Part shown: piece after piece, positions 43,101 through 49,941 of the stretch
Layout of the letters: every line of letters begins with the position of its first letter
How positions within the stretch are numbered: position 1 is the first letter of the stretch
NCBI GenBank assembly: GCA_036513415.1
Contig: DATBZA010000024.1
Span: 1 to 64,000, forward strand
Direction: 5' to 3'
DNA from: 40CM-4-68-19 sp036513415
GTDB lineage: Bacteria > Myxococcota > Myxococcia > Myxococcales > 40CM-4-68-19
Length of the DNA: 64,000 nucleotides
Translations under genes and position numbers: made by a program
The notes under the pieces: generated by a model
Database searches by the model: none
What the model was told of the DNA's origin: nothing
The model's input: only the letters and a program-made list of their open reading frames with translations

Positions 43101-44818
43101 TCGCCCCGGACCTTGGGCGTAACTACCAAGGGGTCGAAGGGCTGACTTCGGCGCTGGAGGCGGACCCCGCAAACGCCGAGACCGTGGCGAGGCTCCGCGG
43201 GCTGCTGCCGGAGCCCAAGGGCCGTGCCCTCGCCGGCATCTACGAGCGCATCGGGCATGCGCAGCCGGATCCCGGGCTGGGATCGATCGCATGGGTCCAG
43301 GCCGGCAGCATCGAGCTGCGGGAGCTGGGCGACGCGCCCGCCGCCTTCTTCGCCGCCGGGCGCGCTCTCTCGCGAGACCCGGAGAGCCTGGCCGCCTTGG
43401 AGCTGCGCGCCGATGCGGGAGAAGCGGGAGGACGCGCGCGGGAGGCAGCGGAAGCCCTGCACAAGCTCCTCGAGCTGGGGGGAGGCGATGCTCGCGCACC
43501 CGGATGGAAGCTCCGCCTCGGCCGCCTCCACGCCGAGAACGGCGAATCGGAGAAGGCCGTTTCGCTGCTGGGCCCCGCGCTCGAGTCGTTGGAGCCGAAG
43601 GTGCTGCTGAAGCTGGCCTCGGGAGCTCGCTCGCTGCCGGCCTTCCATGCCATCCGCGTGTACCGGCGCCTGCTGGAGGCGTTCCAGGCTCCTGGCGATC
43701 CCGAACCGACCCATGCACAGCTCGCGGAGTGGAGCGAATCGCTGGGGAGGCGGTTGCTCGCGGAGGGCCAGCAGGATGCGGCACTGGAAGCATTCCGCCG
43801 GGCCTTGACGCATGAGCCGGGCAACGTCGCCGCGCTCAAGCGCATCGCGGACCTCGGCCCTCCCAGCGACGGCATCCAGGCGCAGCTGGCGCTGTTCGAG
43901 GTGAGCCCGTCTCCCGAGCCGTTGCGCGCCCTCGCGAAGCTGTTCGACGCGCAGGACAGGCCCGATGCCTCGTTCTGTGCGTCCGCTGTGCTGGTGGGCG
44001 CCGGCGTGGCGAGCGCCGAGGAGCGGGCCGTCCACGAGGTCACCGCCGGGCGGCCGCCTCCAGCCGATCTACCCCGCATCGCCGACGATGCGACAGTGCA
44101 CGCGCCGGGCGACGAGGGACTGGCGCGTGAGCTGCTCGCGGCGGCCATGCCCCAGCTCGCGAAGGCGCTCCCGACCGAGATGAGCGGGCGAGGTGCGCTG
44201 GTGAAAGGGGACAACCCCGTGCGACGCGTGGTCGGCGCCATCGCGCGCGCGCTGGGCATGCCCGAGCCGCAGCTGTACCTGGCCCGGGCCGAGCCGGGCA
44301 TCGTCGCGCCCGTCGCCGCGGAAGCGCCTGGAGTGCTGGTCGGCGCAGAGGTCCCCAAGCGCTGGTCGCTGCGGCAGCAGCGGTTCCTGCATGCTCGTGC
44401 CCTCGCTCACATCCGCCGGGGCACGCACGCCGTCGCGGGGTTTCCCGCACCGCGCCTGGCGGCCCTGGTGGCCGAGTTGGTCCGCCTCGTCGCACCCCCG
44501 GAAGCGGACCTTTCCGCGCTTGCCGCGCCGGACCTCCCGCTGGCGGAGTGCCTGGCGCGGCACCTCGGGCCCGACGCCCTCGCGCGCCTTTCACCGCTGG
44601 CGGCGCGCCTCGCCGCCGAGGGCCCTCCGGACTGGGACGCCCTCGCGCTCGGTATCCGCGAGAGCGCCGAGCGGGTGGCGCTGGCAGTGTGCGGCGACCC
44701 TGCCTCCGCCATCTCCATCGTCTGCGGGGAAACGGAGGGCGGCCTGCACACGCCCGAGGTCGCGCGGCTCGCGCGCTTCGCGGTCGGCGACGTGTACCTG
44801 GCCCTGCGGGCGCGCTGA
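40139..44818 (+). CDS. Giant TPR-repeat protein (1559 residues)
   Basis: A soluble 1559-residue protein, mostly TPR-like helix pairs from about residue 45 to 1350 (for example CYQNACLVDPQYRPALEAS, AYRQALASDPHSLLALKGAR). No signal peptide or membrane segment is seen. The last 150 residues differ: after VRRVVGAIARALGMPEPQLY a compact domain with WSLRQQRFLHARALAHIRRG and a C-terminal helix. Very long TPR proteins occur in Myxococcus motility (AgmK/GltI), but I see no specific similarity and it is 12 kb from the glt genes. ATG; 121 bp after hutH. Confidence 0.88.
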   Translation: MDSIVTQELPLQPPQREPTDAEIEAARGQIAHLEAEARALGLTPTAAQMHLAMGRIFIEQLGDAKSAATCYQNACLVDPQYRPALEASRRLFASVGRYEQALALHQREESLLEHGDHRAESLRAQALLLRRLGRVEEAKRLIDDALQLAPDHPALLKSRVEGAEGDGDRALTASLLVRSAGATRDPVYKAKLLRRAVLLLDALRAETGSAQAPPTEDARPAELAALHEEAARKLWQADSNDPVGFSAMLLRARSSNDWEGVLRLCRQRAERTASPADRALVAAVAAYRLGRTSEGLAEVTAALEENRRDGALLALRNELAEQQKSADLAELLRQGAEGSIEPTERAHLKFRAALAVADPLEKEQLLSEALADNPGDAAAIAVHARLVTQRDPGSAADRFAALGEALESHAAEEAAGHYLEAAVWHERAGSRAEAAGLARRALKLLPRQGAALRLLTRTLPALGAGSELADLLEQVSTQLPRAVGAELLARASALVSEADPERGINLARRAAEMARGLVSPRWLETWSMLSFKAGDFGQLSQALEARADSTSGSDAADLLLEASELARAAGNDARSTTLLRKARGVDPASAAARNALLALPGLAPRERIGLLHEEARQSGPGRAAGLEAERAALLEEEGRVDEAVQACAQALTLGGTDLAVLRRLVRLQLRRGDTTAALAVLVQIAEAVPEGHARAEAYGRAAELAEWRVGDPPRAVELYRAATRQHPNARFAWAQLARLLAWTEQPAEAADAYEHLAAAAQSLSERNEARRWAAALYAHRASQPEKAAALLRALLVDAPGDLEATAELLDIVALEKGPQARKERVGLRGRLASRCQDPRVAALMRVESAEDRLAAGERDQGIAEYRRALALNPQDRVALDLVEDALRSSGQRSVLLEHLGFRSAFADRDVRAALAVEQAMIFTEQGRMDDAAAAYRQALASDPHSLLALKGARHLAEINGHGDEASQLVSTEATVAGNVEAVVESPPLAPDLGRNYQGVEGLTSALEADPANAETVARLRGLLPEPKGRALAGIYERIGHAQPDPGLGSIAWVQAGSIELRELGDAPAAFFAAGRALSRDPESLAALELRADAGEAGGRAREAAEALHKLLELGGGDARAPGWKLRLGRLHAENGESEKAVSLLGPALESLEPKVLLKLASGARSLPAFHAIRVYRRLLEAFQAPGDPEPTHAQLAEWSESLGRRLLAEGQQDAALEAFRRALTHEPGNVAALKRIADLGPPSDGIQAQLALFEVSPSPEPLRALAKLFDAQDRPDASFCASAVLVGAGVASAEERAVHEVTAGRPPPADLPRIADDATVHAPGDEGLARELLAAAMPQLAKALPTEMSGRGALVKGDNPVRRVVGAIARALGMPEPQLYLARAEPGIVAPVAAEAPGVLVGAEVPKRWSLRQQRFLHARALAHIRRGTHAVAGFPAPRLAALVAELVRLVAPPEADLSALAAPDLPLAECLARHLGPDALARLSPLAARLAAEGPPDWDALALGIRESAERVALAVCGDPASAISIVCGETEGGLHTPEVARLARFAVGDVYLALRAR

Positions 44819-44822
44819 GCGT

Positions 44823-45548
44823 TCAGTCCTCGCGCACGATCGCTTCGGCCGGAAAGCGCGCCTTGAGGAACTCGCAGGCGGCGCGCACCTGCTCCGCGTC
44901 CCGGCCGTCGAATGTCACCTTCACGCGGTGGTCCGCCGGATCGAAGCGCGGGTAGCTGCCGATTCCCACCGCCGGGAACCGCGCCACGGTCGCGTCGAGG
45001 TGCTCGGCGAGCGTGCTCTCGCTCACGGTGAAGTAGAGGGCCTTCCCGTGGATCGGAGCGACCCGAAACCGATCGCGGATGCGCAGGAACCCCTCGCGGA
45101 GCAGCGAGGGCACGCCCGGGAGGATCACCACGTTCTCGATCGAGATCACCGGGAACTGGTAGCCCTCGTGGAACTCCACCCGGGCGCCCTCGGGCACCTC
45201 CGCCAGCCGCCGCAGGGCCGGCTTGAGCGGCTCTCCGAAGCGCGACCGCAGAAGCTCCAGCGTCCGCTCGTCGTGCACTACGCCCCGCCCGAACGCCTGG
45301 GCGACGGCGGCGATGGTGACGTCGTCGTGGGTCGGTCCGATGCCGCCGCTGGTGAACACCCAGCGGGCGTGGGACCGGCAGCGCGCGAGCCCGTCCACGA
45401 TCAGCGGCACCTCGTCGGGCACGGTCTCGATCCGGCGCAGCTCGACCCCGAGCGCGCGCAGCTCCCGGGCCAGGAACGGCCCGTTCTCGTCCTGCACCTT
45501 TGCGGAGAGGATCTCGTTGCCGATCACCAGGATGGCGGCGGTGCTCAT
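44823..45548 (-). CDS. CinA N-terminal (molybdopterin-binding-like) domain protein
   Basis: 241 residues. ILVIGNEILSAKVQDENG, ARWVFTSGGIGPTHDDVTIA and NVVILPGVPSLLREG are the conserved MoaB/MoeA-like CinA (COG1058) motifs. It lacks the C-terminal nicotinamide-nucleotide deamidase domain of full CinA. COG1058 proteins hydrolyse ADP-ribose or similar nucleotides, but activity here is inferred. The ATG overlaps the stop of the sigma-54 activator (ATGA). Confidence 0.88.
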   Translation of the reverse strand: MSTAAILVIGNEILSAKVQDENGPFLARELRALGVELRRIETVPDEVPLIVDGLARCRSHARWVFTSGGIGPTHDDVTIAAVAQAFGRGVVHDERTLELLRSRFGEPLKPALRRLAEVPEGARVEFHEGYQFPVISIENVVILPGVPSLLREGFLRIRDRFRVAPIHGKALYFTVSESTLAEHLDATVARFPAVGIGSYPRFDPADHRVKVTFDGRDAEQVRAACEFLKARFPAEAIVRED

Positions 45549-47092
45549 TCGGCGATGCCGTACTCGCGGATCTTCTTGATCAGGGTGGTGCGGGAAACGC
45601 CGAGTCGCTCCGCGAGCCTGCTCTTGTTGCCACGCGTCTCCCGCAGCCCGGTCTCGATCAGCTCCTTCTCCAGCGCACCGACCGCGGTGGCCAGGCCGGT
45701 GCCGAGGCCGCGCTGCACCAGAGCCCCGAGGTGCGCCGCGTTCCCGGGCGCTTTGTCCTGACGTTGCGGCCGCAGCTCGGGCGGGATGACCTCCGCGTCC
45801 CCGGCGAGCACGCAGAGCCGCTCGATCTCGTTCTCCAGCTCCCGGACGTTCCCCGGCCAGTGCCAATCGTACAAGGCCGCCATCAGCTCGGGATGCAGCC
45901 GCTTCCGCGCACCCGTGCGCCGCGCCACGGAATCGAGGAAGTGCTCCACGAGCAGCGGCAGATCGTCGAGCCGTTCGCGGAGCGCCGGCACCTCCAGCGC
46001 GACCACATGCAGCCGGTAGAAGAGGTCCTCGCGGAACTCCCGCCGGTGCACCGCCTCCCGCAGGCCCTTGTTGGAGGCGGCGATGATGCGCACGTCCACC
46101 TTCTCGGATCGGGTTCCGCCCACCGGCACGAAGGTGCCCTCCTGAAGCACGCGCAGGACCTTCACCTGCATGGCGGGGCTCATGTCCGCCACCTCGTCCA
46201 GGAAGAAGGTCCCCCCGTCCGCGACCTTGAACAGGCCGGGCTTGTCGCGCGTCGCCCCGGTGAAGGATCCCTTCACGTGTCCAAACAGCTCGCTCTCCAG
46301 AAGCTGGTCGTTGAGCGCCGAGCAGTTCTGGGCGATGAACTGCTTGTCCCTGCGCGGGCCGCTGAAGTGAAGGGCGCGGGCGATCAGCTCCTTGCCGGTG
46401 CCGTTCTCCCCATGGACCAGCACGGTCACGTCGCTCGCCACCAGCTTGTCCAGGAGCCCGTACAACCGGCGCATCGGCTCGCTCTTGCCGATGATGTCGG
46501 CGAAGCGATACCTGCCTTCGAGCTCGTCCTGCAGGTCGCGGATGCGCTGCTCGCTCTGCGCCACCGCGGCGTGGTACGCGTCGATCTCCTCGACGGTGGT
46601 GTCCATCAGGTCCGCCAGCCGCGGCACTTCACGCGCCTCGATCCGCTGGACGGTCTTGAACGCTTCCTCCGGCTCGACGATCGGGAGCGACAGCGATCGC
46701 ACCGTGGTCACGGCCCTCTCGCGGGCGCTGGCCGCCTTCTCCTCGACCAGGAAGCCGCAGGCGAAGAGCGAGCCGCGCCGCTGGCCGGCGAAGGAGATGG
46801 GCGTAGCGACGATCTCCAGCCCCATGTGGCAGGGACCGAGCAGCTCGGTGCCCGAGGAGAGCTTCTGCACCGCCTTCTCGATGCTCTGGTTGCACCGGCG
46901 AAGACCTTCCTTGTCGCCCAGGCAGGCGGTGCAGATCAGGTTCTGCGGCGGGATGATGATGCCCTTGCCGTGATCGAGCACGAAGCCTCGGGCGTCGGTG
47001 AACGAGAGCTCGATACCCCACCAGCGGCGCACCGTCTCCCGGATCCTGCGAACGATCTGGAGCTCTTCCAGGCGCGTGGAGTCGATGGGCAT
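45545..47092 (-). CDS. Sigma-54-dependent activator with PocR sensory domain
   Basis: 515 residues. The N-terminal domain (about 10-150) has CTACLGDKEGLRRC, GPCHMGLEIVATPI and FACGFLVEE, the Cys-rich PocR ligand-sensing fold. A linker coiled coil (175-200) leads to the AAA+ domain: GENGTGKELIA (Walker A), GSFTGA (the GAFTGA loop that contacts sigma-54), GGTFFLDEVADM (Walker B) and a C-terminal Fis-type HTH (SRLAERLGVSRTTLIKKIRE). Ligand unknown. It sits between tmk (4-bp gap) and the CinA-type gene in a minus-strand run. Confidence 0.93.
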   Translation of the reverse strand: MPIDSTRLEELQIVRRIRETVRRWWGIELSFTDARGFVLDHGKGIIIPPQNLICTACLGDKEGLRRCNQSIEKAVQKLSSGTELLGPCHMGLEIVATPISFAGQRRGSLFACGFLVEEKAASARERAVTTVRSLSLPIVEPEEAFKTVQRIEAREVPRLADLMDTTVEEIDAYHAAVAQSEQRIRDLQDELEGRYRFADIIGKSEPMRRLYGLLDKLVASDVTVLVHGENGTGKELIARALHFSGPRRDKQFIAQNCSALNDQLLESELFGHVKGSFTGATRDKPGLFKVADGGTFFLDEVADMSPAMQVKVLRVLQEGTFVPVGGTRSEKVDVRIIAASNKGLREAVHRREFREDLFYRLHVVALEVPALRERLDDLPLLVEHFLDSVARRTGARKRLHPELMAALYDWHWPGNVRELENEIERLCVLAGDAEVIPPELRPQRQDKAPGNAAHLGALVQRGLGTGLATAVGALEKELIETGLRETRGNKSRLAERLGVSRTTLIKKIREYGIAE

Positions 47093-47096
47093 CGGG

Positions 47097-47726
47097 CTAC
47101 CCCAGCTGCTGCTGCAGCGCCCCGTGGCACAGCTCGGCGACCTCGGCGATGGGCCGGGTGCCGTCGATCGAAACCACCGAGGCCAGCGTTCCGACCAGGC
47201 GAGAGTATTCGCGCTCGATCAGCGCAAGCTGCTGCGCCGTCTCGTAGCGCTCCAGCTTTGCGCCGCGGCTGCGGACCCGCTCGAGCGCGACGTTGGCCGG
47301 CACGTAGAGGAAGAGCGTGAGATCCGGGCGGCGCGCGAAGCGGTTCGCCTGGTTGATGAATTCGTGCGAGACGGAGGCTCCCTGGTAGGCGAGCGACGAG
47401 AGCGTGTATCGGTCGAGGATCACATCCTCGCCCCGCGCGAGGCGCGGCTCGATCTGCGATCCGAGGTGATCGAGGCGGTCGGCGGCGAAGAGCAGCGCCA
47501 TCACCCGCTCGTCCACCATCCCGAGCTTGCCGTCGGCCTGCGGGGTCGCGGCGCGGCCGGCCAGGATCTGCCGGATCAGCAGGCCGACAGGCCCCTCGCT
47601 GGGCTGGTGCGCGAGGTACACCGTCCGTCCCTGCTTCTGCAGCCACTCCGCCAGGAGCCTCGCCTGCGTGGTGGTGCCGGCGCCGTCGAGGCCCTCGAAG
47701 ACGATGAAGCGGCCGGGCGCGGTCAT
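47097..47726 (-). CDS. tmk: Thymidylate kinase
   Basis: 209 residues. P-loop FEGLDGAGTTTQARLL, the DR motif in ILDRYTLSSLAYQG, and TLFLYVPANVALERV are typical. It phosphorylates dTMP to dTDP, and so supplies dTTP for DNA and for the dTDP-sugar pathway. The ATG overlaps the stop of the small membrane-protein gene (ATGA). A TTT run replaces the usual KST in the P-loop (GAGTTT), as in several TMPKs. Confidence 0.94.
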   Translation of the reverse strand: MTAPGRFIVFEGLDGAGTTTQARLLAEWLQKQGRTVYLAHQPSEGPVGLLIRQILAGRAATPQADGKLGMVDERVMALLFAADRLDHLGSQIEPRLARGEDVILDRYTLSSLAYQGASVSHEFINQANRFARRPDLTLFLYVPANVALERVRSRGAKLERYETAQQLALIEREYSRLVGTLASVVSIDGTRPIAEVAELCHGALQQQLG

Positions 47727-48037
47727 GGATCGATCCCCAGCAGGGCGCGCAGCTCACGGACGCGCGCCTCACGCCGGAGCTCACGTTGCAAGCTCGCGCC
47801 CCCCTCGCGGTAGCTGCGCACGGCATCCCAGAGCAGCACCACATCCAGGAGCGCAAGCGGCCAGAAGAAGAGCGGCGGCACCAGGGAATCCCAGAGAACT
47901 TTTCCGCAGACGCCGCTCAAGACCGCCCAGCAGAAGCCTTCGACAGCGGCGCGGAGGAACAGGTCTACCGACCCGCGTTTCCGGACGGCGGCCGCCAAGG
48001 TGGAGAGCTCATGCTCCATGGCGGTCCGATCGTGCAT
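47723..48037 (-). CDS. Small membrane protein of unknown function
   Basis: About 104 residues with two TM segments (roughly 30-50 and 53-72, the second ending in LLDVVLLWDAVRSYREGG) and a basic C-terminal helix. Family not recognised. ATG at 48037 chosen because a GGGGAG site lies about 9-13 bases upstream; ATG 48019 and TTG 48073 are alternatives. Coupled to tmk. Confidence 0.65.
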   Translation of the reverse strand: MHDRTAMEHELSTLAAAVRKRGSVDLFLRAAVEGFCWAVLSGVCGKVLWDSLVPPLFFWPLALLDVVLLWDAVRSYREGGASLQRELRREARVRELRALLGIDP

Positions 48038-48074
48038 CGCGCGCGCTGTACTCCCCAAGGCGCCGGCAGTCAAT

Positions 48075-48641
48075 TCACAGCTCCTGGAGCGGGAACGGCA
48101 TGCCGCAGTCGCTGCAGCGAACTTCCCTGGAGACGCGCGCGAAACAGGCGGGGCAGGTCACGGTCTCCCCCGAAGCGACCGCCTCTCTCTCGCGCGCAGG
48201 CGCTGCGTAGCGCGACTTCCTCCGCCCGCAGGCATCGCAGATTGCGCCCAGGGAGGCTTCGCCGCACCAGGGGCAAGTCGCGCTCTGCGCCGCCACCGGC
48301 GTGCGCTCGCCGTTCTTCGGCTCGCGACCCCGGTCGATTTCTGCCCCCGGGGTCCAGGCGGCGGTAGCCCCGGCGGCCGCTTCGTGCCGGGTGCTCTCCA
48401 CGGCAAGCTCTCCCGCCGTCCACTCCGATGCCGCCTGCGGATCCACCTCGAATTGCGTCCGCTCCACCCCAGGCAGCGATTCGGCGCGCGCCGAGCCTGT
48501 AGGCGCGAAACGGGTGGTTTCGAGGCCCTCCAGCGTTCCGCCCTCCTCGCCCGCCCCCGCTCCGGTCACAAAAAACCTGCCGCAGCCGGCGCATTCCACC
48601 GCGTCGTCCAGATTGTCAGCCTCACAGACCGGGCATTGCAT
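48075..48641 (-). CDS. Multi-zinc-ribbon protein
   Basis: 188 residues with three or four Cys pairs: MQCPVCEADN and CAGCGRFF at the N-terminus, CPWCGEASLGAICDACGRR and CPACFARVSREVRCSDCG at the C-terminus. A long low-complexity linker carries repeated TRF/TQF/TRH segments (ETTRFAPTG, ERTQFEVD, ESTRHEAA), which may be short interaction or phospho-Thr motifs. Similar double-zinc-ribbon proteins with Thr-containing linkers occur near myxobacterial kinases, but the function is unknown. ATG 48641. Confidence 0.75.
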   Translation of the reverse strand: MQCPVCEADNLDDAVECAGCGRFFVTGAGAGEEGGTLEGLETTRFAPTGSARAESLPGVERTQFEVDPQAASEWTAGELAVESTRHEAAAGATAAWTPGAEIDRGREPKNGERTPVAAQSATCPWCGEASLGAICDACGRRKSRYAAPAREREAVASGETVTCPACFARVSREVRCSDCGMPFPLQEL

Positions 48642-48757
48642 GGGGTCCGCAGCGTACCATCCGCCCACGCGCGCACAGAAATGCAAACTAGCCGCCCGTG
48701 CCGAGCACCTCAGGTCGAAATTGCTCCGACCGGTCGGGGCCTGCACCAAGCCAACCC

Positions 48758-48822
48758 AAAAAAAACCAATCTCTTGAGACTACTTTTCCGTCTCGGCGTG
48801 CTCTGCGTGCTCTGCGGTTGAT
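48758..48822. repeat. CTCTGCG-type dispersed intergenic repeat with A8/T8 tract
   Basis: GTGCTCTGC occurs twice in tandem (48798-48806, 48807-48815) followed by GGTT; the complement reads AACCGCAGAGCAC..., the 'cGCAGAG' type repeat seen in intergenic DNA of many large bacterial genomes. Upstream an inverted repeat GAGAC/GTCTC (48776-48780, 48790-48794) and an A8 tract (48758-48765) lie on the plus strand, which as T8 on the minus strand could terminate pcm. The remainder of 48642-48839 has no gene. Confidence 0.55.
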
Positions 48823-48839
48823 CTGAAGCAGCAGTCTAC

Positions 48840-49502
48840 TTAATGCAGGTTCTCGGGCCCCGTGAGCGGCACGAACCGGACGTGCATCAGCACCTTGCGG
48901 TCGAGCGCCCCGGTCCCTGGCCGCTTGCGCCAGAGCTGCAGCTCCTGGTGTTCCGGATCCGGTCCTACGGGGATGACCAGCCGCCCGCCGGGCGCGAGCT
49001 GGTCGAGCAGCGCGGCGGGAACCTCGTCGGGCGCGGCCGCCACCAGGATCGCATCGTAGGGAGCAGCCTCGGGCCACCCCTTCGCGCCGTCGTCGACCCG
49101 GAACCGCACATTGTCGTATCCCAATTCTGTCAGGGTCCGCTCCGCGCGCAGAGAAAGCTCGGGCACGATCTCGATGGTCCGGACGGTCGAGCCCAGCGGC
49201 AGCAGCTCGGCCAGGATGGCCGTCTGATACCCGCTCCCGGTGCCGACCTCGAGCACCCGCTCGTGGCCCTGGAGATCCAGCGCTTCGGTCATCGCCGCCA
49301 CGATGTAGGGCTGCGAGATGGTCTGGCCGTAGCCGATCTCCAGCGGGTGGTCGCCTTCGGCGTACGCTTGCGCTTCCTCCGGCACGAAGAAGCGCCGCGG
49401 GACGCGTCCGAAGGCCGCGAGCACGCGGGGATCGCGAATCCCCTGCTCGACGAGACGCCGGACGAGCGGCGCCTCCGAGTACTGCGGACGAAGGCCCTCC
49501 AT
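48840..49502 (-). CDS. pcm: Protein-L-isoaspartate O-methyltransferase
   Basis: 220 residues. GYGQTISQPYIVAAM (isoAsp substrate loop), RVLEVGTGSGYQTAIL (SAM motif I) and PYDAILVAAAPDEVP (motif II) are the PCMT signature; LAPGGRLVIPVG closes the fold. It methylates isoaspartyl residues for protein repair. It lies 11 bp from the VOC-protein gene. No surE or nlpD neighbour. Confidence 0.95.
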   Translation of the reverse strand: MEGLRPQYSEAPLVRRLVEQGIRDPRVLAAFGRVPRRFFVPEEAQAYAEGDHPLEIGYGQTISQPYIVAAMTEALDLQGHERVLEVGTGSGYQTAILAELLPLGSTVRTIEIVPELSLRAERTLTELGYDNVRFRVDDGAKGWPEAAPYDAILVAAAPDEVPAALLDQLAPGGRLVIPVGPDPEHQELQLWRKRPGTGALDRKVLMHVRFVPLTGPENLH

Positions 49503-49513
49503 GCCTCTCCAAC

Positions 49514-49915
49514 CTACCCCTCATGGGGAAAGTGCGAAAGCCCGATGCGATTTCCCTCTGGATCGCGCACATACAGGGACCAGCGGGTCCGGTGGACGAT
49601 CTCCACTCCCAGCGCGGCCAGCTTCTGCTCCCACCCCGCGCGTTCGGCGGGGGTGATGCGGAGCGCGAGGAGGTGGAGGCCTCCATGGGGATCGCGGAAG
49701 GGGGTGGGTGGGCGGTCCACATCGCACGACTCGAGCGCGAGAAACTCCTCGCCGGCCCCCACCGACAGCCAGACCGCACGCTCCCCGGCCCGCCCGTCAT
49801 CCCAGGGCCAGCGCCTCAGCACGCGCAGCCCGAGCGCCTCGACGTAGAAGCGCTCGGCGGCGGAAAGGTCCTTCACCTGGATGGCGAGATGATGATGTCC
49901 ATGGACCTGCGGCAT
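49514..49915 (-). CDS. VOC-family protein (glyoxalase/dioxygenase fold)
   Basis: 133 residues with the two beta-alpha-beta-beta-beta modules of the vicinal-oxygen-chelate fold: HHHLAIQVKDLSAAERFYVE, ALGLRVL, GGLHLLALRI and YVRDPEGNRIGLSHF. Candidate metal ligands His8/His9, His82 and Glu near the end of the second module. It may bind or detoxify a small molecule; substrate unknown. ATG 49915 is just before the first His; only 26 bp separate it from typA. Confidence 0.85.
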   Translation of the reverse strand: MPQVHGHHHLAIQVKDLSAAERFYVEALGLRVLRRWPWDDGRAGERAVWLSVGAGEEFLALESCDVDRPPTPFRDPHGGLHLLALRITPAERAGWEQKLAALGVEIVHRTRWSLYVRDPEGNRIGLSHFPHEG

Positions 49916-49928
49916 CCGGCCAGTATAA
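49910..49928 (+). promoter_or_regulatory. Possible typA promoter between divergent genes
   Basis: TATAAA at 49923-49928 with a weak TGGACC about 16 bp upstream. TATAAA overlaps the AAAGGAG ribosome site, so a transcript starting here would have a very short leader. Tentative. Confidence 0.25.
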
Positions 49929-49941
49929 AGGAGCACGCGCC

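Noticed and set aside
41513..44035. 840-residue open frame antisense to the giant TPR gene
   Set aside because: Shadow of a strongly biased coding sequence; no domain features.
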